Shown: positions 1 through 10,628, counted from the first letter of the stretch. The stretch is 64,000 nt of DNA from Taeniopygia guttata (GCF_048771995.1 NC_133060.1:3157501-3221500); one strand, 5' to 3'. Made by a program: numbers and translations. Notes: generated by a model from the letters alone, not told the origin.

Positions 1-94
1 CAGAGGGCCCTGGAATTCTCTGTTGGTCAGACACCTGGGACAGGCTGTACAGGTTGAAGGGCTGCTGAGCCTTGTGGACACGTGGGCCCCATAC

Positions 95-1228
95 CTGTCA
101 CACACTGGGGCCACACGCAGGAGAGCCATCACCACGTCACAGGGCTGTGCCTCTGTCAGATCCAGAAGGGGCCTGTACAGATTGTACTCAGGAAACTCAT
201 TGGCCACCAGCCACTGGGGGATGTACCTCACCATGGCCGGCACCTGGAGAAGGCAGGGGAGACTTGGAAAGCTGCCAGAGGAAGGAATGTGCCCAGCTGC
301 CCCAGAGAAGTGCTTCCCTTGCCACCACACTGCCATGGCCTCAAAGGCTTCCAGGGAGCAGCAGGCGTGGCTTGGGAGGCCACGCAACTGCTGGGAGGAG
401 AAAAGCCAGGCCACAGGCTGCTCACTTGCTTTGGGCTGGAAGGACCCTCCTCCACAAGCATATCCAGCAGGGCAGCACTGGCCTTGGTTTTGAAGATGGG
501 AGAGTACGCTCTGACCACAGTGCCCACGACGCTGCTCTCTTCCTCCCGAATCCTCTTCATGAATTTGCAAACCATCTGTAGCAGAAGGGCAAGAAGCCCG
601 GGATGTTGCATGGAGTGCTCCGAGCACAGTGCTGGGCTGAGCAGTGCCAGCAGGCCCAGCCCAGGTGGGGATGGCTGCAGGTACCTGCGCTGTTCTGCGG
701 AAGCGGCCACGGGTGCGTTCCTGCTCTCGTGTGCGCTGCACGGCTGCACCTGGCAAAGAGCGAGCGCAGCCCGAGCTGAGGGGCTGCGGGAGAGGCCGGA
801 GAACACAGCCCAGCCCTGCACTGCCCAGGCAGGGACAGCCCCGCGCCGCCCCAGGGCATGGAGCACGGCTGTGGGGTGTCTGCCCGGCCCCTATTCCATC
901 CTGTCCATGGGCATGGCCCCAGGGGATGGGATGGGATGGGATGGGATGGGATGGGATGGCATGGCATGGCATGGCATGGCATGGCATGGCATGGCATGGC
1001 ATGGCATGGCATGGCATGGCATGGCATGGCATGGCATGGGGCCAAGCTGGCTGCAGGCACCAGCCCTGTGGCCCAGCTCTGCCACTCACCCTTCTGCAGT
1101 GGCTGGAACTGCTCCACCTCTTCAGGCTGCTGTGCTGGGGCAGCTCCAGGGCCTTCTTTCTCCTCCTTCCCCCAGGCCAGCTTGGGCACGCTCGCAGGTC
1201 TGTGCTCTGCGTCACTGCCTGGATTCAT
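95..1228 (-). CDS. MROH-like gene, 5' exons only (copy A, runs off left edge)
   Basis: This is the start of a maestro heat-like repeat (MROH) family gene read leftward. Exons read from splice signals are 1090-1228 (ATG at 1228, begins [11 protein letters not shown]), 685-749, 426-575 and 95-243. The remaining exons would lie left of the window. Each exon matches the first four exons of the complete copy at 23,674-28,656, with the same phases and almost no residue changes; one seen is Pro for His in the MVRYI(H/P)QWLV stretch. MROH proteins are helical-repeat scaffolds of poorly known function. The intron between the first two exons carries the GGGAT/GGCAT pentamer array. No stop or frameshift is visible in these exons. 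Whether the off-window part is intact cannot be told. Confidence 0.72.
926..1040. repeat. GGGAT then GGCAT pentamer microsatellite (copy A)
   Basis: About 23 tandem pentamers. The first few are ATGGG and the rest are ATGGC, with an abrupt switch near 958. The array sits in the first intron of the MROH-like gene. The homologous array at 28,232-28,468 is about twice as long. The GGGAT part on the plus strand has closely spaced GGG runs able to form G-quadruplexes. The long ORFs across it, rich in Met-Pro-Cys-His-Ala or Gly-Met-Ala-Trp-His, are repeat artefacts. Confidence 0.95.
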
Positions 1229-1239
1229 GGCTACTTGCA

Positions 1240-2300
1240 GAAGGTGAAAAGGAAAAGGTCCGAGTCAGCAAGTGCTGCAGTCGTACCTTGAGGGCACCTG
1301 CAAGAGTGAAGTCTTGGCAAGGCTACAGGACAGCGAGTCCTGCACTCTGGTCTTGGGGGCTCCAGCCACAAGGACAGGAGACTCCTGTCAAGGAAAGTGC
1401 AAAGCAAATGCCACGGTCTGCCCTCGAGGGCAGCTGCAGAAGAGATGCCTCGGGAAGGCCAGGGGTCACCAAGTGCTCTGGTCTGGCCACAAGCTCACCT
1501 GCAGGAGTAATACCTCGGGAAAGCTCCGGGTCAGCAAGGAACGAGTGGCTGTGCCAAGGCTCCTTACAGCACCGCTCTCTCCGTCCTGTCTCGGCGTGTG
1601 CACAGAGCACTGTGGAGTGGCCTTGTCACTGCCAACACCTATGCCACAGCATGTCACAAAGGGCCCTTGGATACCCTGTCCCGTTCCATTCCACGGTGAC
1701 CATGCTGCACTATGTCACAAAGGGCCCTTGGATACCCTGTCCCGTTCCATTCCATGGTGACCATGCTGCACCGTGTCACAAAGGGCCCTTGCACACTCTG
1801 CCACCTGCCCTGGGGCCACCCCCAGCCCCCCAGAGTGGCCCAGGTTGGAAGGAATGCCTTGCCCCAGGTGTGTCAGACAGCCCAACAGGATCTTTAGGAA
1901 CGGCTCAGACCATCAGCAAACGCTGCCCTGCTCTGCGGGCTCAGAGCAGCAGGAGCCCCCAGGGCTGCCGACGCAGCCGCGGCGGGAAGGGCACGGGGCC
2001 CTGCACAGAAGCTGGCACGGCCTCCTCGGGACACGTCCCACGTGGTGGCCATCCTAAGCACGGCCGTGTGACACAGACCAGGAACGTGTGGGCCAGGGCA
2101 GGAATGCTGCTCTGAGCCTGGGGCCCGGGGAGCGCTGACATCAGCCGCTGAGGCACAGTCCCCGCCGAAGCAGAGTTCCCCCGAGCCCTGGCAGCACCGG
2201 TGCCCGTCTGCTGCCCCAGAAACCTGTGCCCCAAAAGGGCTTCTCTGCCAGAGGGCAGCCAAAGCTGGTGTGTGTTGCAGCATTTTTCAGAGAAAGAGGA
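1240..2300. other. 5' flank of MROH-like copy A, no gene seen
   Basis: This GC-rich flank lies upstream of the MROH start codon at 1228. It contains a tandem repeat of about 61 bp near 1,650-1,800, in which ATGTCACAAAGGGCCCTTGG recurs; segment B has one extra unit. No exon with convincing splice sites or family match was found. The long open frames here follow base composition. Confidence 0.5.
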
Positions 2301-2309
2301 CATGAGTTA

Positions 2310-2670
2310 TGAGATTTGAGCTACTCCAGTTTAGGCCCCAGATTTGGGCCTTGTGAGGCCTTCAAGCCTCTGACGCAGTTAGAAATTCAGAGCTTGTGGC
2401 GCAGATAGAAATAGTATTAAGGTGTGACGGGGACCACTGGGCTGTCTGGGTGTGAATTAGTATACGTTTATAGTGTAAGGCTCAAGCCACTTTAAGGAAA
2501 AGGTAAACAATATTAGCCTAGCAATCAGAGTGCCTTTGTTTCTGTAAACTATGTAGAAGCTTATATAAACTACCATCTTATCTCGAATAAACGGAGAATA
2601 TTTGATTAACCACATTGGTTCAGATCTGTGTTTGTCTTGTCCAGTTTCCCGTTTTCCTGAGATTCCCTGG
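2310..2670 (+). mobile_element. Candidate solo LTR (copy A)
   Basis: LTR-like layout: a TATATAAAC box near 2,561, an AATAAA signal near 2,587, and then a T-rich stretch ending TTGTCTTGTCC near 2,640. A TGTGACGGGG start occurs near 2,422, but the 5' edge is uncertain and I found no target-site duplication. The same sequence recurs at about 29,800-30,160. The ERV class was not determined. Confidence 0.42.
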
Positions 2671-3229
2671 CTTTTGGTGTGCACTGGGGGCTGTGCTCCG
2701 TCCTACAGGGGCTGTTGGTAGCAGCACCTGGAGCAACTGGTGGCAACACTTGGTGCGTGTCAGATGTTGTTGCTCCTTCCCGGAATGATTTTTTCATGGA
2801 AGGGATTAGCAGCAGCACAGAAACACCAACAGCTACTCAACTTCACAGGACAAAGAGAATCCACCGAAACACTGTCATGTTTCCTTGTGCTTTTGCGTCT
2901 TTCTTGCACTCTAAAAGAAAAAGAATTAGCCCAAGCCCTGCTATTCAAATCTCCAGCTGCTGTGTGTCTTCCTGTGGCAGCTCACGTGCAAACACAACTG
3001 GCTGCCTGCTCAGCTCGGCACTGGACGGCCACAAACAGGGAGGGCCCTGGTGAACATCTCTTTGGTCTCCTGGGGCAGCGAGGGCACAGGAGACAAAGAC
3101 TGCTCCTCCCGAGTTCATGGGGCAACAGAGAGATTCTATTTCCCAAGCCCCCCCTCACACAGGGCATTTGAAAGACCAGGTCTGGAAGTTCTCATTGGTT
3201 TGAGCTCCACGCCCCTTGAGGTTCTGGCC

Positions 3230-3535
3230 CATGAGGTGCCTGCAGTTTTGGGAGATATTTGATTGGTCAAGACCCCTGTCAATCATGGTAACATCTCACC
3301 CTTCTTTTCTTTATAAAATTCTGTGTATTGTTCTCTGTCACCCATCTGCAAGGGCCCTTTGCAAACATGGTGACAGAGGACAGCGTGCATCTAATTTACA
3401 CTGGAGCTGCAGCATTCCCCTCCAGGAACTGTTAGGGGAGAACTCAGGCCACAGGCATAATGCTTCTCGGTTACAAATTGAACTTATCTCTAAAAGCAGA
3501 AAGCTATTTAACCCTGAGGCCATTTAGCCCTTAGA
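3230..3535 (+). promoter_or_regulatory. CCAAT/TATA promoter-like stretch, probably LTR-derived
   Basis: An inverted CCAAT (GATTGGTCA) near 3,262 is followed by TTTATAAAAT near 3,310 and by a short leader. No host exon follows in the window. The spacing of CCAAT and TATA boxes resembles an LTR promoter. The homologous stretch is at about 30,745-31,020. Confidence 0.35.
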
Positions 3536-3635
3536 GAAAAACACAATTTTAAAAAACAATCTTTAAGCACTTGATCCCTTGGAGAAAAACCAAACTCCCA
3601 GAAAACAGTCTGTAAACAGAAAAACTGTTTGTAAA

Positions 3636-4184
3636 CATGAGAAATAATTTGTAAACAAATCAAGTCCTTCTATGAAGTGTCCATGAGGCAGGTGATCATT
3701 TGTAATGCTGTCTGTGGTTTCCAGTGTCCATATTTTAGGCAGCTGTATTGTACTGTTGTAGGATTTATTGTAAAACATGAGAACAGACTCAGAGGGGAGG
3801 AGGGTGTACCCTCAATCCAACCCCTTTCCCCTTTTTACTTTGTATAATAAATAATAATAGGAACAGAACATGGATTTTGAATACTAGTAACTTACGCAAA
3901 GTTTCATCCAGGCTTACTGATAATATTTTTCTTTACCAGCCAGGTTCAGGGCAAAGAACTTGATTGGGAGATGTTTTGATCAGAGCAAGGAACTTGTTTG
4001 GGAGATATTTTCTGTATTTCTATTTTATTTACTGCAAACCATATATTCTTTTCCCTTTGTTAGAAGTTAGAAATTTTTTTATTGACTTTAATAGCTGACC
4101 TTTAACTTTTAAATAGATGACAAGTGGCAGAATTTCAGTGAAAAAACTTTGCAACTGCAATTTCCTTATGATAAATCCATGTTC
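3636..4184. other. AT-rich block present in A, absent from B and C
   Basis: Segment B jumps from the equivalent of about 3,635 to about 4,138 (junction near 31,125). Segment C stops at the equivalent of 4,185. The block holds AATAAATAATAATAGG near 3,850 and no coding exon. It may be a deletion in B or an insertion in A; I saw no clear target-site duplication. Confidence 0.6.
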
Positions 4185-4339
4185 TATGTGTACCTCAGTG
4201 GATATTCTTTGAATCATACCAGTTTATCTTGAAGCAATGCAAGAAGAATTACTAGAATATTAAGAAAAGACATATACACATACTAGGACTTCTTTAAGAC
4301 AATGATTTATTAAAATATGAATATCGATCTAATATCGAT

Positions 4340-4930
4340 ATCCAACTGAGACAGACAAAAACTCTCTAAGAGTTTAAAGTTAGAAAGTGTATATTTATTG
4401 AGACAGCCGGGCAGTACCTGGGACAATTCCCTAATGCACACTGCAAAAATCACAGGTATTACAAAGCTTTTTATTGACAGAGGTCTTGAATACACAAAAT
4501 ATGAATGCATATTCATATCCCTGTCACTTCCTCTGCTCCGCTTCAGATGCTAATTGGCAGAAAGGCTATTAAGCATGTGTAGTTCTGCTCCCTGAAATGA
4601 GTCAGGGGTCCATTTTGGGGAGGGGTCTCCAAAATGAAGAAGTAAAATAAGTCTTCCTCGTTCTGACCTTTCTGCCTTTCCCATGCACACGTGACAAATG
4701 AATCCTTGTCGTTTCCCTGTGCTTAATGGATTCCTAAAGTAGGGGAAGTCTGCAACTGTTTTTGTGTCCCTGAAATCTGTTTGTCACATTCTGTTTCTCA
4801 TTATAAGCACAGCTACCCAAACATAAAGCTGACAAGCAATGAGTTAATAGATCCTGGATATCTTATCTAAGATCCAGCTACTGTTAACTAGGAACAAAGC
4901 CCATTTATCTACTTCCACTAAGTCAGCAAC
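4340..4930 (-). mobile_element. Candidate antisense LTR (copy A)
   Basis: Read on the minus strand, this AT-rich block carries two AATAAA signals (plus-strand TTTATTGAGAC near 4,392 and TTTTTATTGAC near 4,470) and the palindromic ATATCGAT cluster near 4,320-4,345. It occurs three times: here, at about 31,320-31,930, and in reverse at about 62,790-63,390. The boundaries are not resolved. Confidence 0.4.
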
Positions 4931-4983
4931 ATCTAATTTAACTATCATCTTAACTTCCTAAAATTCTTAATTCTTCCAAATTA

Positions 4984-5230
4984 ATGTCTCACCGGGAATG
5001 GGGACAGGGAATGGGAATGGGGACAGGGAATGGGGAATGGGAATGGAGACAGGGACTGGGAGTGGTGACAGAGACAGGGAATGGGGACAGGGACCAGGAA
5101 TGGGGACAGGGAATAGGACTGGGAATGGGGACAGGGACAGGGAATACGGTACAGGGATCAAGAATGGGGTCCGGATTGGGATGGGAGCAGGACGGGAACG
5201 GGACAGGGGGGACATGGGAACAGGCAGGGG
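4984..5230. repeat. GGGGACAGGGAATGG-type minisatellite (copy A)
   Basis: Irregular tandem repeat of GGAATGGGGACAGGGA variants, purine-rich on the plus strand. Homologous arrays lie at 31,982-32,230 and, inverted, at 62,500-62,740. Open frames across it in several phases are low-complexity artefacts. Confidence 0.88.
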
Positions 5231-5721
5231 CAAGGGGAGTATGGAAGGGGAGTAAGGAATGGGGCAGCCACTGCAGGGGGACGAGGCGTTGGGATGGGGG
5301 CACATGGGGACAGTTCCAGGGCAGGGGGTCCTTGACCAGCTGCCCAGAACCTCCACCAGGGTCTCCCAGTGCAACTGGAGCCGCTCAGCCTGGGGTGCCC
5401 AAAGCCCTGAGCAACTCCCAGGTCCCTCCCAGGAACCCTCAAGTCCCTCAAACCCAGCATCCCCCACATCCCCTGCAAGATCCCCCCCATGTCCCCATCC
5501 TTGTCTTAGCTCAACATGTTTAGCGGCAGTGTCACAGCGGGGCAGCTCTCAGTGTCCCCAGCAGGTCACAGTGTCCAGTGCAGCCCGTGCCAGCGGTCAC
5601 TGCGCACACGGGGCAGGCTGGGCTGGACAGGGGACAGGGCAGAAACGCTGCCCCGGGACTGGGGTCTCCCCCTGGCTCTGGGGCCCAGCCCCTGCTGGGA
5701 GCGCCTTGGGCAGGGCACGGG

Positions 5722-5985
5722 GCTGCTGCTGGGCCAGGGGGACAGGCCGTGCTCCCTGTCCCCTGCTGCTGGGCCAGGGGGACTGGCCGTGCCCCCTGTC
5801 CCTGCTGCTGGGCCAGGGGGACAGGCCGTGCCCCCTGTCCCCTGCTGCTGGGCCAGGGGGACAGGCCGTGCCCCCTGTCCCTGCTGCTGGGTATGGGGGA
5901 CAGGCCGTGCCCCCTGTCCCTGCTGCTGGGCCAGGGGGACAGGCCGTGCCCCCCGTCCACTGCTGCTGGGCCAGGGAGACAGGCT
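5722..5985. repeat. ~39-bp GC minisatellite with internal hairpin (copy A)
   Basis: About 6-7 units of roughly 39 bp, core CTGCTGCTGGGCCAGGGGGA followed by CAGGCCGTGCCCCCTGTCC. Each unit contains GGGACAGG and, 8 bp later, its complement CCTGTCCC, so each can fold into an 8-bp stem. The array ends where a CR1 begins. The same array is at 32,717-32,866 (about 4 units, marking the right end of segment B) and inverted at 61,735-61,995. Confidence 0.92.
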
Positions 5986-5989
5986 GTGC

Positions 5990-6585
5990 CTGGTGACACC
6001 AAGCTGGCTGGGAATGTTGATCTGCTGGAGGGTAGGAGGACTCTGCAGAGGTCCCAAATCCAGCAATGTGAGGTTTAACAAGTCCAAGTGCCGGGTCCTG
6101 CACTTTGGCCACAACAACCCCTGCAGTGCTCCAGGCCGGGGACAAAGGGGCTGGAGAGCAGCCAGGCAGAAAGGGACCTGCAGGGACTGCTGGACAGCAG
6201 GCTGGACATGAGCCAGCAGTGTGCCCAGGTGGCCAAGAAGGCCAATGGATCAGGGCTGGATCAGGAATGGTGTGGCCAGCAGCAGCAGGGCAGTGATTCT
6301 TCCTGTGTGTTCAGCACTGGTTGGGCAGCACCTCGAGTCCTGTGTCCAGTTCTTGGCCACCAATTTAGGAAGGACAGGGAGGGGTGGAGCATGTCCAGAG
6401 AAGGGCAACAAGGCTGGTGAGGTGTGTGGAGCACAATTCCTGTGAGGAGCGGCTGAAGGAGCTGGGGTTGTTTATCCAGGAGAAGAGAAGGTTCAGGGGA
6501 GACAAGGCAGTGTCAGGACACAAGTTGGACTTGATGATCTCCAAGGTCTTTTCCAACCTTGCTGATTGTGTGATTCTCTGAAACC
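5990..6585 (+). mobile_element. CR1 LINE 3' fragment
   Basis: Degenerate 3' portion of a CR1 retrotransposon: the ORF2 tail region (AACAAGTCCAAGTGCCGGGT near 6,077, then GCCAAGAAGGCCAATGG near 6,232) runs to a 3' end near 6,585 with TTGGACTTGATGATCTCCAA near 6,525. It is interrupted by stops and frameshifts. The homologous CR1 in segment C (about 60,672-61,735) carries a solo LTR that this copy lacks; the empty site is CAGAGG at 6046-6051. Confidence 0.85.
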
Positions 6586-7690
6586 ACCCTTGGAGCAGTT
6601 GCAGGATGAGCCCTGGGCCTCCTCTTCAGAAGATGCATCAACCCAGGTCCCTCAGCTTCTCCTCACAGCCCCAAAGCCCATCCTGTCAGTCCTGCAGAGC
6701 CTCTGCAGCTCCTTGCCCAGAACAGGGAGCCCCACAGCCAGACACAGCAGCCCAGATGTGCCCCGCTGGCCTGGGGTGCCTCTGGCAAGGGAGCAGCAGG
6801 GAGAACTGCAGGAGCCTGCAGACAATTCCTGCAGCACTTGTAGGATGATCCTGCTCCCTAAGAGAGGTTCTGGTGCCAATTTGGGGACTGGAGGCCAGAG
6901 AGGAAAGAGCAAACAGGAATGGGCAGCTTGCAGGAGAGGGAAAAGGGGTGGGCAGCAGGAAGAAATCTGTAGCAGGGGGAATAAAGAAAGAAAAAGTGAA
7001 GCCAAGGAAAGGCTCCTGGCAGTTTGGGGGTGGCTGCCAGGCAGCCCTGGCTCTGAGCAGCAGCATCTGCAGTGGGACAGGAAACTCCCAGCTGATGGGA
7101 ACAAACTTTCTGGCTGACTGCAGAGGCCAGGACAAAGCTGAGTGGTTTCCCTGGCATCCCCCAGCCCTTCCTGGCCCCAGGGGCTGATGGCATTTGTGCT
7201 GCCTCAGGTCCATGTCCCCACACCAACACCATGGGGTGCTCCTGCCTGCTGTGTGCAGTGCAAACAGGGGCTGCTGAGCCAGTGCTGCCGTGTCTGTGCC
7301 TGCAAGGATGCGGCACCTCTGTGAGCTGGGGGAGAGGCCAGGGCTGCAGAGGGGGGAGGTTGTTGGCAGCTCCATGAGGACGCTCTGGGACATTGCTGCT
7401 GCAGCTCCAGAGAAGGCAACAAAAGGGCATCTCTGCAGAAAACTGTGCTGGGACAGCCTTTAGTTCCTTTAAAGTCACTGAGAGCGCAGCACCTCATTGA
7501 CACAGTCTGTAGCCGCAGGGAAGGTGGAGTGAAACAAAGTGAGAAATGGCACAAGCAATGACATTTTTTGAGGACAATGTTAAATGTGTATTAGAAATAA
7601 AAAGAACCTCCAAAATGAAACCAAAAGAAGTATCAAAGATGACTTTTATTACAAGCGATTTGCAAAAATGGGCCAGCTGTTTAGTGTTCC
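6586..7690. other. No gene seen
   Basis: GC-rich sequence between the CR1 and the olfactory receptor. Open frames on both strands lack family motifs and splice signals. It is duplicated, inverted, at about 59,560-60,671. Confidence 0.5.
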
Positions 7691-7695
7691 TGAAA

Positions 7696-8319
7696 TCATC
7701 CAGTCATCAGTGTCCACACTGCAGCCTTGAGCTCCTGGTTCCTCAGGCTGTGGATGAGGGGGTGCAGGGCTGGAGGCACCACCGAGTACAGAACTGACAG
7801 GGCCAGATCCAGGGATGGGGAGGAGATGGAAAGGGGCATCAAGTATGTGCCAGTGCTGACAAACAGGGAGAGCATGGCCATGTGAGGGAGGCAGGTGGAA
7901 AAGGCTTTGTGCCGTCCCTGCTCAGAGGGGATCCTCAGCACAGCCCTGAGGATCTGCACATAGGAGAAAACAATGAACACAAAACACCCAAATGCTAAAC
8001 AGGCACTAAGGGCAATGAACCCATGTTCTCTGAGATAGGATTTGGAGCAGGAGAGCTTGAGGATCTGGGGCATTTCACAGAAGAACTGGCCCAATGCATT
8101 TCCCTGGCACAGGGGCAGGGAAAATGTTTTGGCCGGGTGCAGCAGTGAAAAGAGAAATCCACTGGCCCGGGCAGCTGCTGCCGTGTGGGCACAAGCTCTG
8201 CTGCCCAGGAGGGTCCCGTAGTGCAGGGCTTTGCAGATGGACAGGTAGCGGTCATAGCGCACGATGGAAAAAGACAGTGAAGAGTTAGAAGAGGTACCTG
8301 TAACCAAAGTCCAAGCCAT
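7696..8319 (-). pseudogene. Olfactory receptor (OR14-like), 5'-truncated, copy A
   Basis: A 207-codon open frame matches the C-terminal two thirds of a class II odorant receptor, a seven-helix GPCR of the olfactory neuron membrane. Visible are the end of TM3 with YDRYLSIC, the TM5 region, the KAFSTCLPHM motif before TM6, and the TM7 motif PPALHPLIHSLRNQELK. The N-terminus, TM1, TM2 and most of TM3 (about 110 residues) are missing, and the sequence upstream of about 8,300 is unrelated. The family is usually about 310 residues in one exon, so this is a truncated remnant unless a missing exon lies elsewhere. The frame has no internal stop. An inverted near-identical copy is at 58,932-59,555. The OR14 assignment rests on the phrase CKALHYGTLLGSRAC. 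Confidence 0.82.
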
Positions 8320-8402
8320 TTTTCCACCTCATGACTCAGCAGGAATTTCTCCAATAAAGAAACTAAACTTTTGCCTGAAGCTCCCACTCTGCCCATGACA
8401 GG

Positions 8403-8800
8403 TGTGGCAGCACATTTCTCTCCCTCTCAGGATTTTTCATAGAGGTGCACAGAGAGAAATGAAAGAGAAAACAACTTCTATTTCCGCTCCTTGTTTTTCC
8501 TATGTGGAATGTGTTTGGAGAATTGTTTACGTGGAGTGAGTGCTTGATTGGATTCTGGTGAGGATTCTTTGAGCCTGATGGCCAATCCAACCCACCTTGT
8601 CTGGACTCTGGAGAGAGGGTCACGAGTTGTGTTATAGTTAGAGATAGAATTAGAGAAAGCAGTATGTAGTTTTAGTCTCTTCCTTTTCATATAGTATATT
8701 AATGTATTTTAGCCATAATTATAATAAAAAAATAATTCAGCCTTCTGAAGTGAGTCAGACATCATCATTTCTTCCATTGGGTTTGCCTGCATTTACAATA
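8403..8800 (+). mobile_element. Solo LTR, 398 bp, with 6-bp target duplication
   Basis: The element starts TGTGGCAG and ends TTTACAATA. It is flanked on both sides by GACAGG (8397-8402 and 8801-8806), a 6-bp target-site duplication typical of ERVK-type insertions. An AATAAA-rich stretch occurs near 8,725. The same insertion, with the same duplication, is in segment C (58,450-58,848), so it predates that duplication. The related arm at 12,430 lacks it. Confidence 0.82.
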
Positions 8801-8805
8801 GACAG

Positions 8806-9124
8806 GAACTCCTGTGAGTGTCTGGGACCTCCCGCCTCTTTGGCAGCCTGGGCACTCCTGGGATGTCACCGTGGAGCCCCTGTGAGTGCCTGTGACAGAT
8901 CGGTGCCTTTGCAGCACAAGGTGCGCTGGGATGTCACCATGGAATGGCTGTGACTGCCTCTGACCACTCGGCTCCTTACCATCCCCAGAAAGCCCTGGCA
9001 GGTCTCCACGGAGCCCCTGTCTCTCTGTGTGTGACATTCCAGCTCTTGAAGAGACTTGGGAAGTCCCCATGGAACCTCTCTGAGTGCCTGTGGCAACTCG
9101 GTTCCTTCACAGGCAAACATCACC
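8806..9124 (-). repeat. Inverted-repeat arm (partner at 12,088-12,430)
   Basis: About 320 bp that is nearly the reverse complement of 12,088-12,430, with a few small differences. It recurs a third time at about 58,110-58,443 in segment C. It contains internal repeats of GTGACATTCC/GATGTCACC-type phrases. No coding potential was recognised. Confidence 0.85.
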
Positions 9125-9589
9125 AGCCCCTGTTGCTGTGCTCAGTTTCCATCCCCAGCCCCCTGTTGCTATCCTGGGCTGGTTTTGCATGGGAGGTGCT
9201 TATGGAAGAAATGCACAGAGAAGCTCCGAGCAGTTTCCTCCGTGTCTGACACAAACCCAATCAGTAATTAGCTTTGACAATGACAGTCTGTTAAACCGCT
9301 GAGAAAGCTGATATGTCTCTATGAAGATGCAGGTAAAAAAGGAAAAATCCCCTTCCTGGGGAGCCCACCAGCTGCAGCGGGAGGAGAGGCCGCAGGGCCG
9401 AGCTCTGGCGGCTGCAGCTGCCAACATCTGGCCGCTGCTAAGGCCCACCCTGCTGCTCGCCCAGGCCGAGCCAGGAGCCGCCAGGCCCCAGGAGCAGCCC
9501 CGGGCCGGGCCAGCCCAGCCAAGGCTCTGCCTCTGCTGAGATTCGCCCACAGCCAGCAGGCAGGGGGAGGAGAAGTCCTCCGCTCCTTG

Positions 9590-10321
9590 TGCCGGCTCTG
9601 GCTGTGCCGAGATCCCGGCTCGGCTGCGGCTCCGCTGGAAGGGGATCCCATCCAGGGACCCCATGGACACGAACTGCGGGAACCCCGGGCCGGGCCCCGA
9701 CAGCGCCACGGGCAGGGAACGCAGGGACAGGAGAACTGGGGGCACACGGAGATTTGGGGGCTGGGGGGGCACGGGGGAAGGAAAGGGGGCACGGGAGAGC
9801 TGGGAACGGGGTTTGGGGGTTCCAGGATTAAGAAAGGGGAAGGCTGGGGTGGGTAGAGGTGGGATGGGCAGGGTTAAGGGGGTTCCTGTATCCAGGGAAA
9901 GGAGCTCCACGGCTCCCCGGTGTCCCCATTCCCCGCAAAAGGTGGGAAAACCCGGGCTGGCTGGGAATAGGGGTCCCGGGTGTCCTCGGCATTGAGGAAA
10001 GGAGGGGCTGGGCGCTGGGAAAGGCAGGAATAGGGCTCCAGGGGATCTCTGGGTGAAGGAAAAGGGGGCTCTGGGGGCTGGGAGAGGCGGGATGGCCGGG
10101 AAAGGGGTGCGGGGGTTGCTGGTGCCGGATAAGGGGGTGCAGGGTAGAACCCATGCCGGGAATGGGGTGCGGGGGGATGGCGGCGCCCGGGAATGGGGGT
10201 TCAGGCCCCTCGGTGCTCCGGAATGGGCGATCAAAGAGTCCCTCCCGGTGCCGGGGTCCCCCTCGCCTCTCGCCGCCGCCCCGGGGCCCAGGAGCGCCCC
10301 CAGCCCCAGCGCGGGAGCCAT
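9590..10321 (-). pseudogene. MHC class I-like remnant: leader exon and part of alpha-1 exon
   Basis: On the minus strand an ATG at 10,321 opens a GC-rich leader exon (MAPALGLGALL..., to about 10,267) like avian class I signal peptides, but it is short and followed by GC rather than GT at the expected donor. After a G-rich intron, an acceptor at 9,736/9,735 opens an exon reading LLSLRSLPVALSGPG and then FPQFVSMGSLDGIPFQRS. This matches the start of the class I alpha-1 domain, which forms half of the peptide-binding groove. Similarity fades near 9,600. The rest of alpha-1 and alpha-2, alpha-3 and the membrane exons are missing. A second copy of the exon fragment is at 57,508-57,650. It is a pseudogene fragment. 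Confidence 0.68.
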
Positions 10322-10370
10322 GGCGCCGCTCCGCTGCGGCCCCGCCCCCAGAGCCGCCTCCGGCCCCGCC

Positions 10371-10437
10371 ATTGGCTCCGCTCTTTGCGGCCCGCCAATG
10401 GCAGCTCGAGGCTCCAGTGATGTCATCGGTCGCCGGG
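10371..10437 (-). promoter_or_regulatory. MHC class I-type X1/X2-Y promoter module
   Basis: Upstream of the class I-like ATG, read on the minus strand, come GGCGACCGATGACATCAC (10,437-10,417; X1 followed by a TGACATCA X2/CRE-like site), then about 18 bp, then CTGCCATTGGCGG (Y box/CCAAT, 10,402-10,392), then a second CCAAT at 10,371-10,375. The order and spacing match the RFX/CREB/NF-Y enhanceosome known from MHC promoters. The Y box is about 75 bp from the ATG. This supports the class I call. Confidence 0.62.
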
Positions 10438-10487
10438 CAGATCCCGGCGGCGCAGGGCGGGAAAGGCCTCGCAGCGTTTTTCACAGA

Positions 10488-10628
10488 CAGCGTCCGGACG
10501 TCCGTAATTCTTTGCTTTTTATTGTCTTGTAATTGTCCAACCTCTTAAACTTTTATTACTCTAAGTGTTAATTTATTACTCCAATTAATAAACTTTTAAA
10601 ATCTTAAAAACCAAGTGATTGGCGTTTT
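10488..10628 (+). mobile_element. LTR 3' fragment
   Basis: It begins with GTCCGTAATTCTTTGC followed by TTTTTATTGTCTTGTAATTG. It carries AATAAA near 10,588 and ends near GATTGGCGTTTTTCACAG. About 36 bp are identical to 38,275-38,310, where the complementary 5' part of a similar LTR sits next to SNRPB2. The 5' part is missing here. Confidence 0.58.

Noticed and set aside
557-1228. Minus-strand frame of Met-Pro-Cys-His-Ala repeats
   Set aside because: Only its first 46 codons are the MROH first exon; the rest is intronic pentamer repeat.
82-2115. 677-codon open frame across the MROH exons and pentamer array
   Set aside because: Antisense to real exons and carried by GC composition and a tandem repeat; no family match. 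The same holds for 27,390-29,048.
4984-6002. Several overlapping frames on both strands of the minisatellites
   Set aside because: Low-complexity translations in all phases; length differs among copies A, B and C as expected of noncoding repeats.
9200-10426. 408-codon minus-strand frame
   Set aside because: It runs through leader, intron and alpha-1 fragment; only the two short exon-like parts resemble class I.
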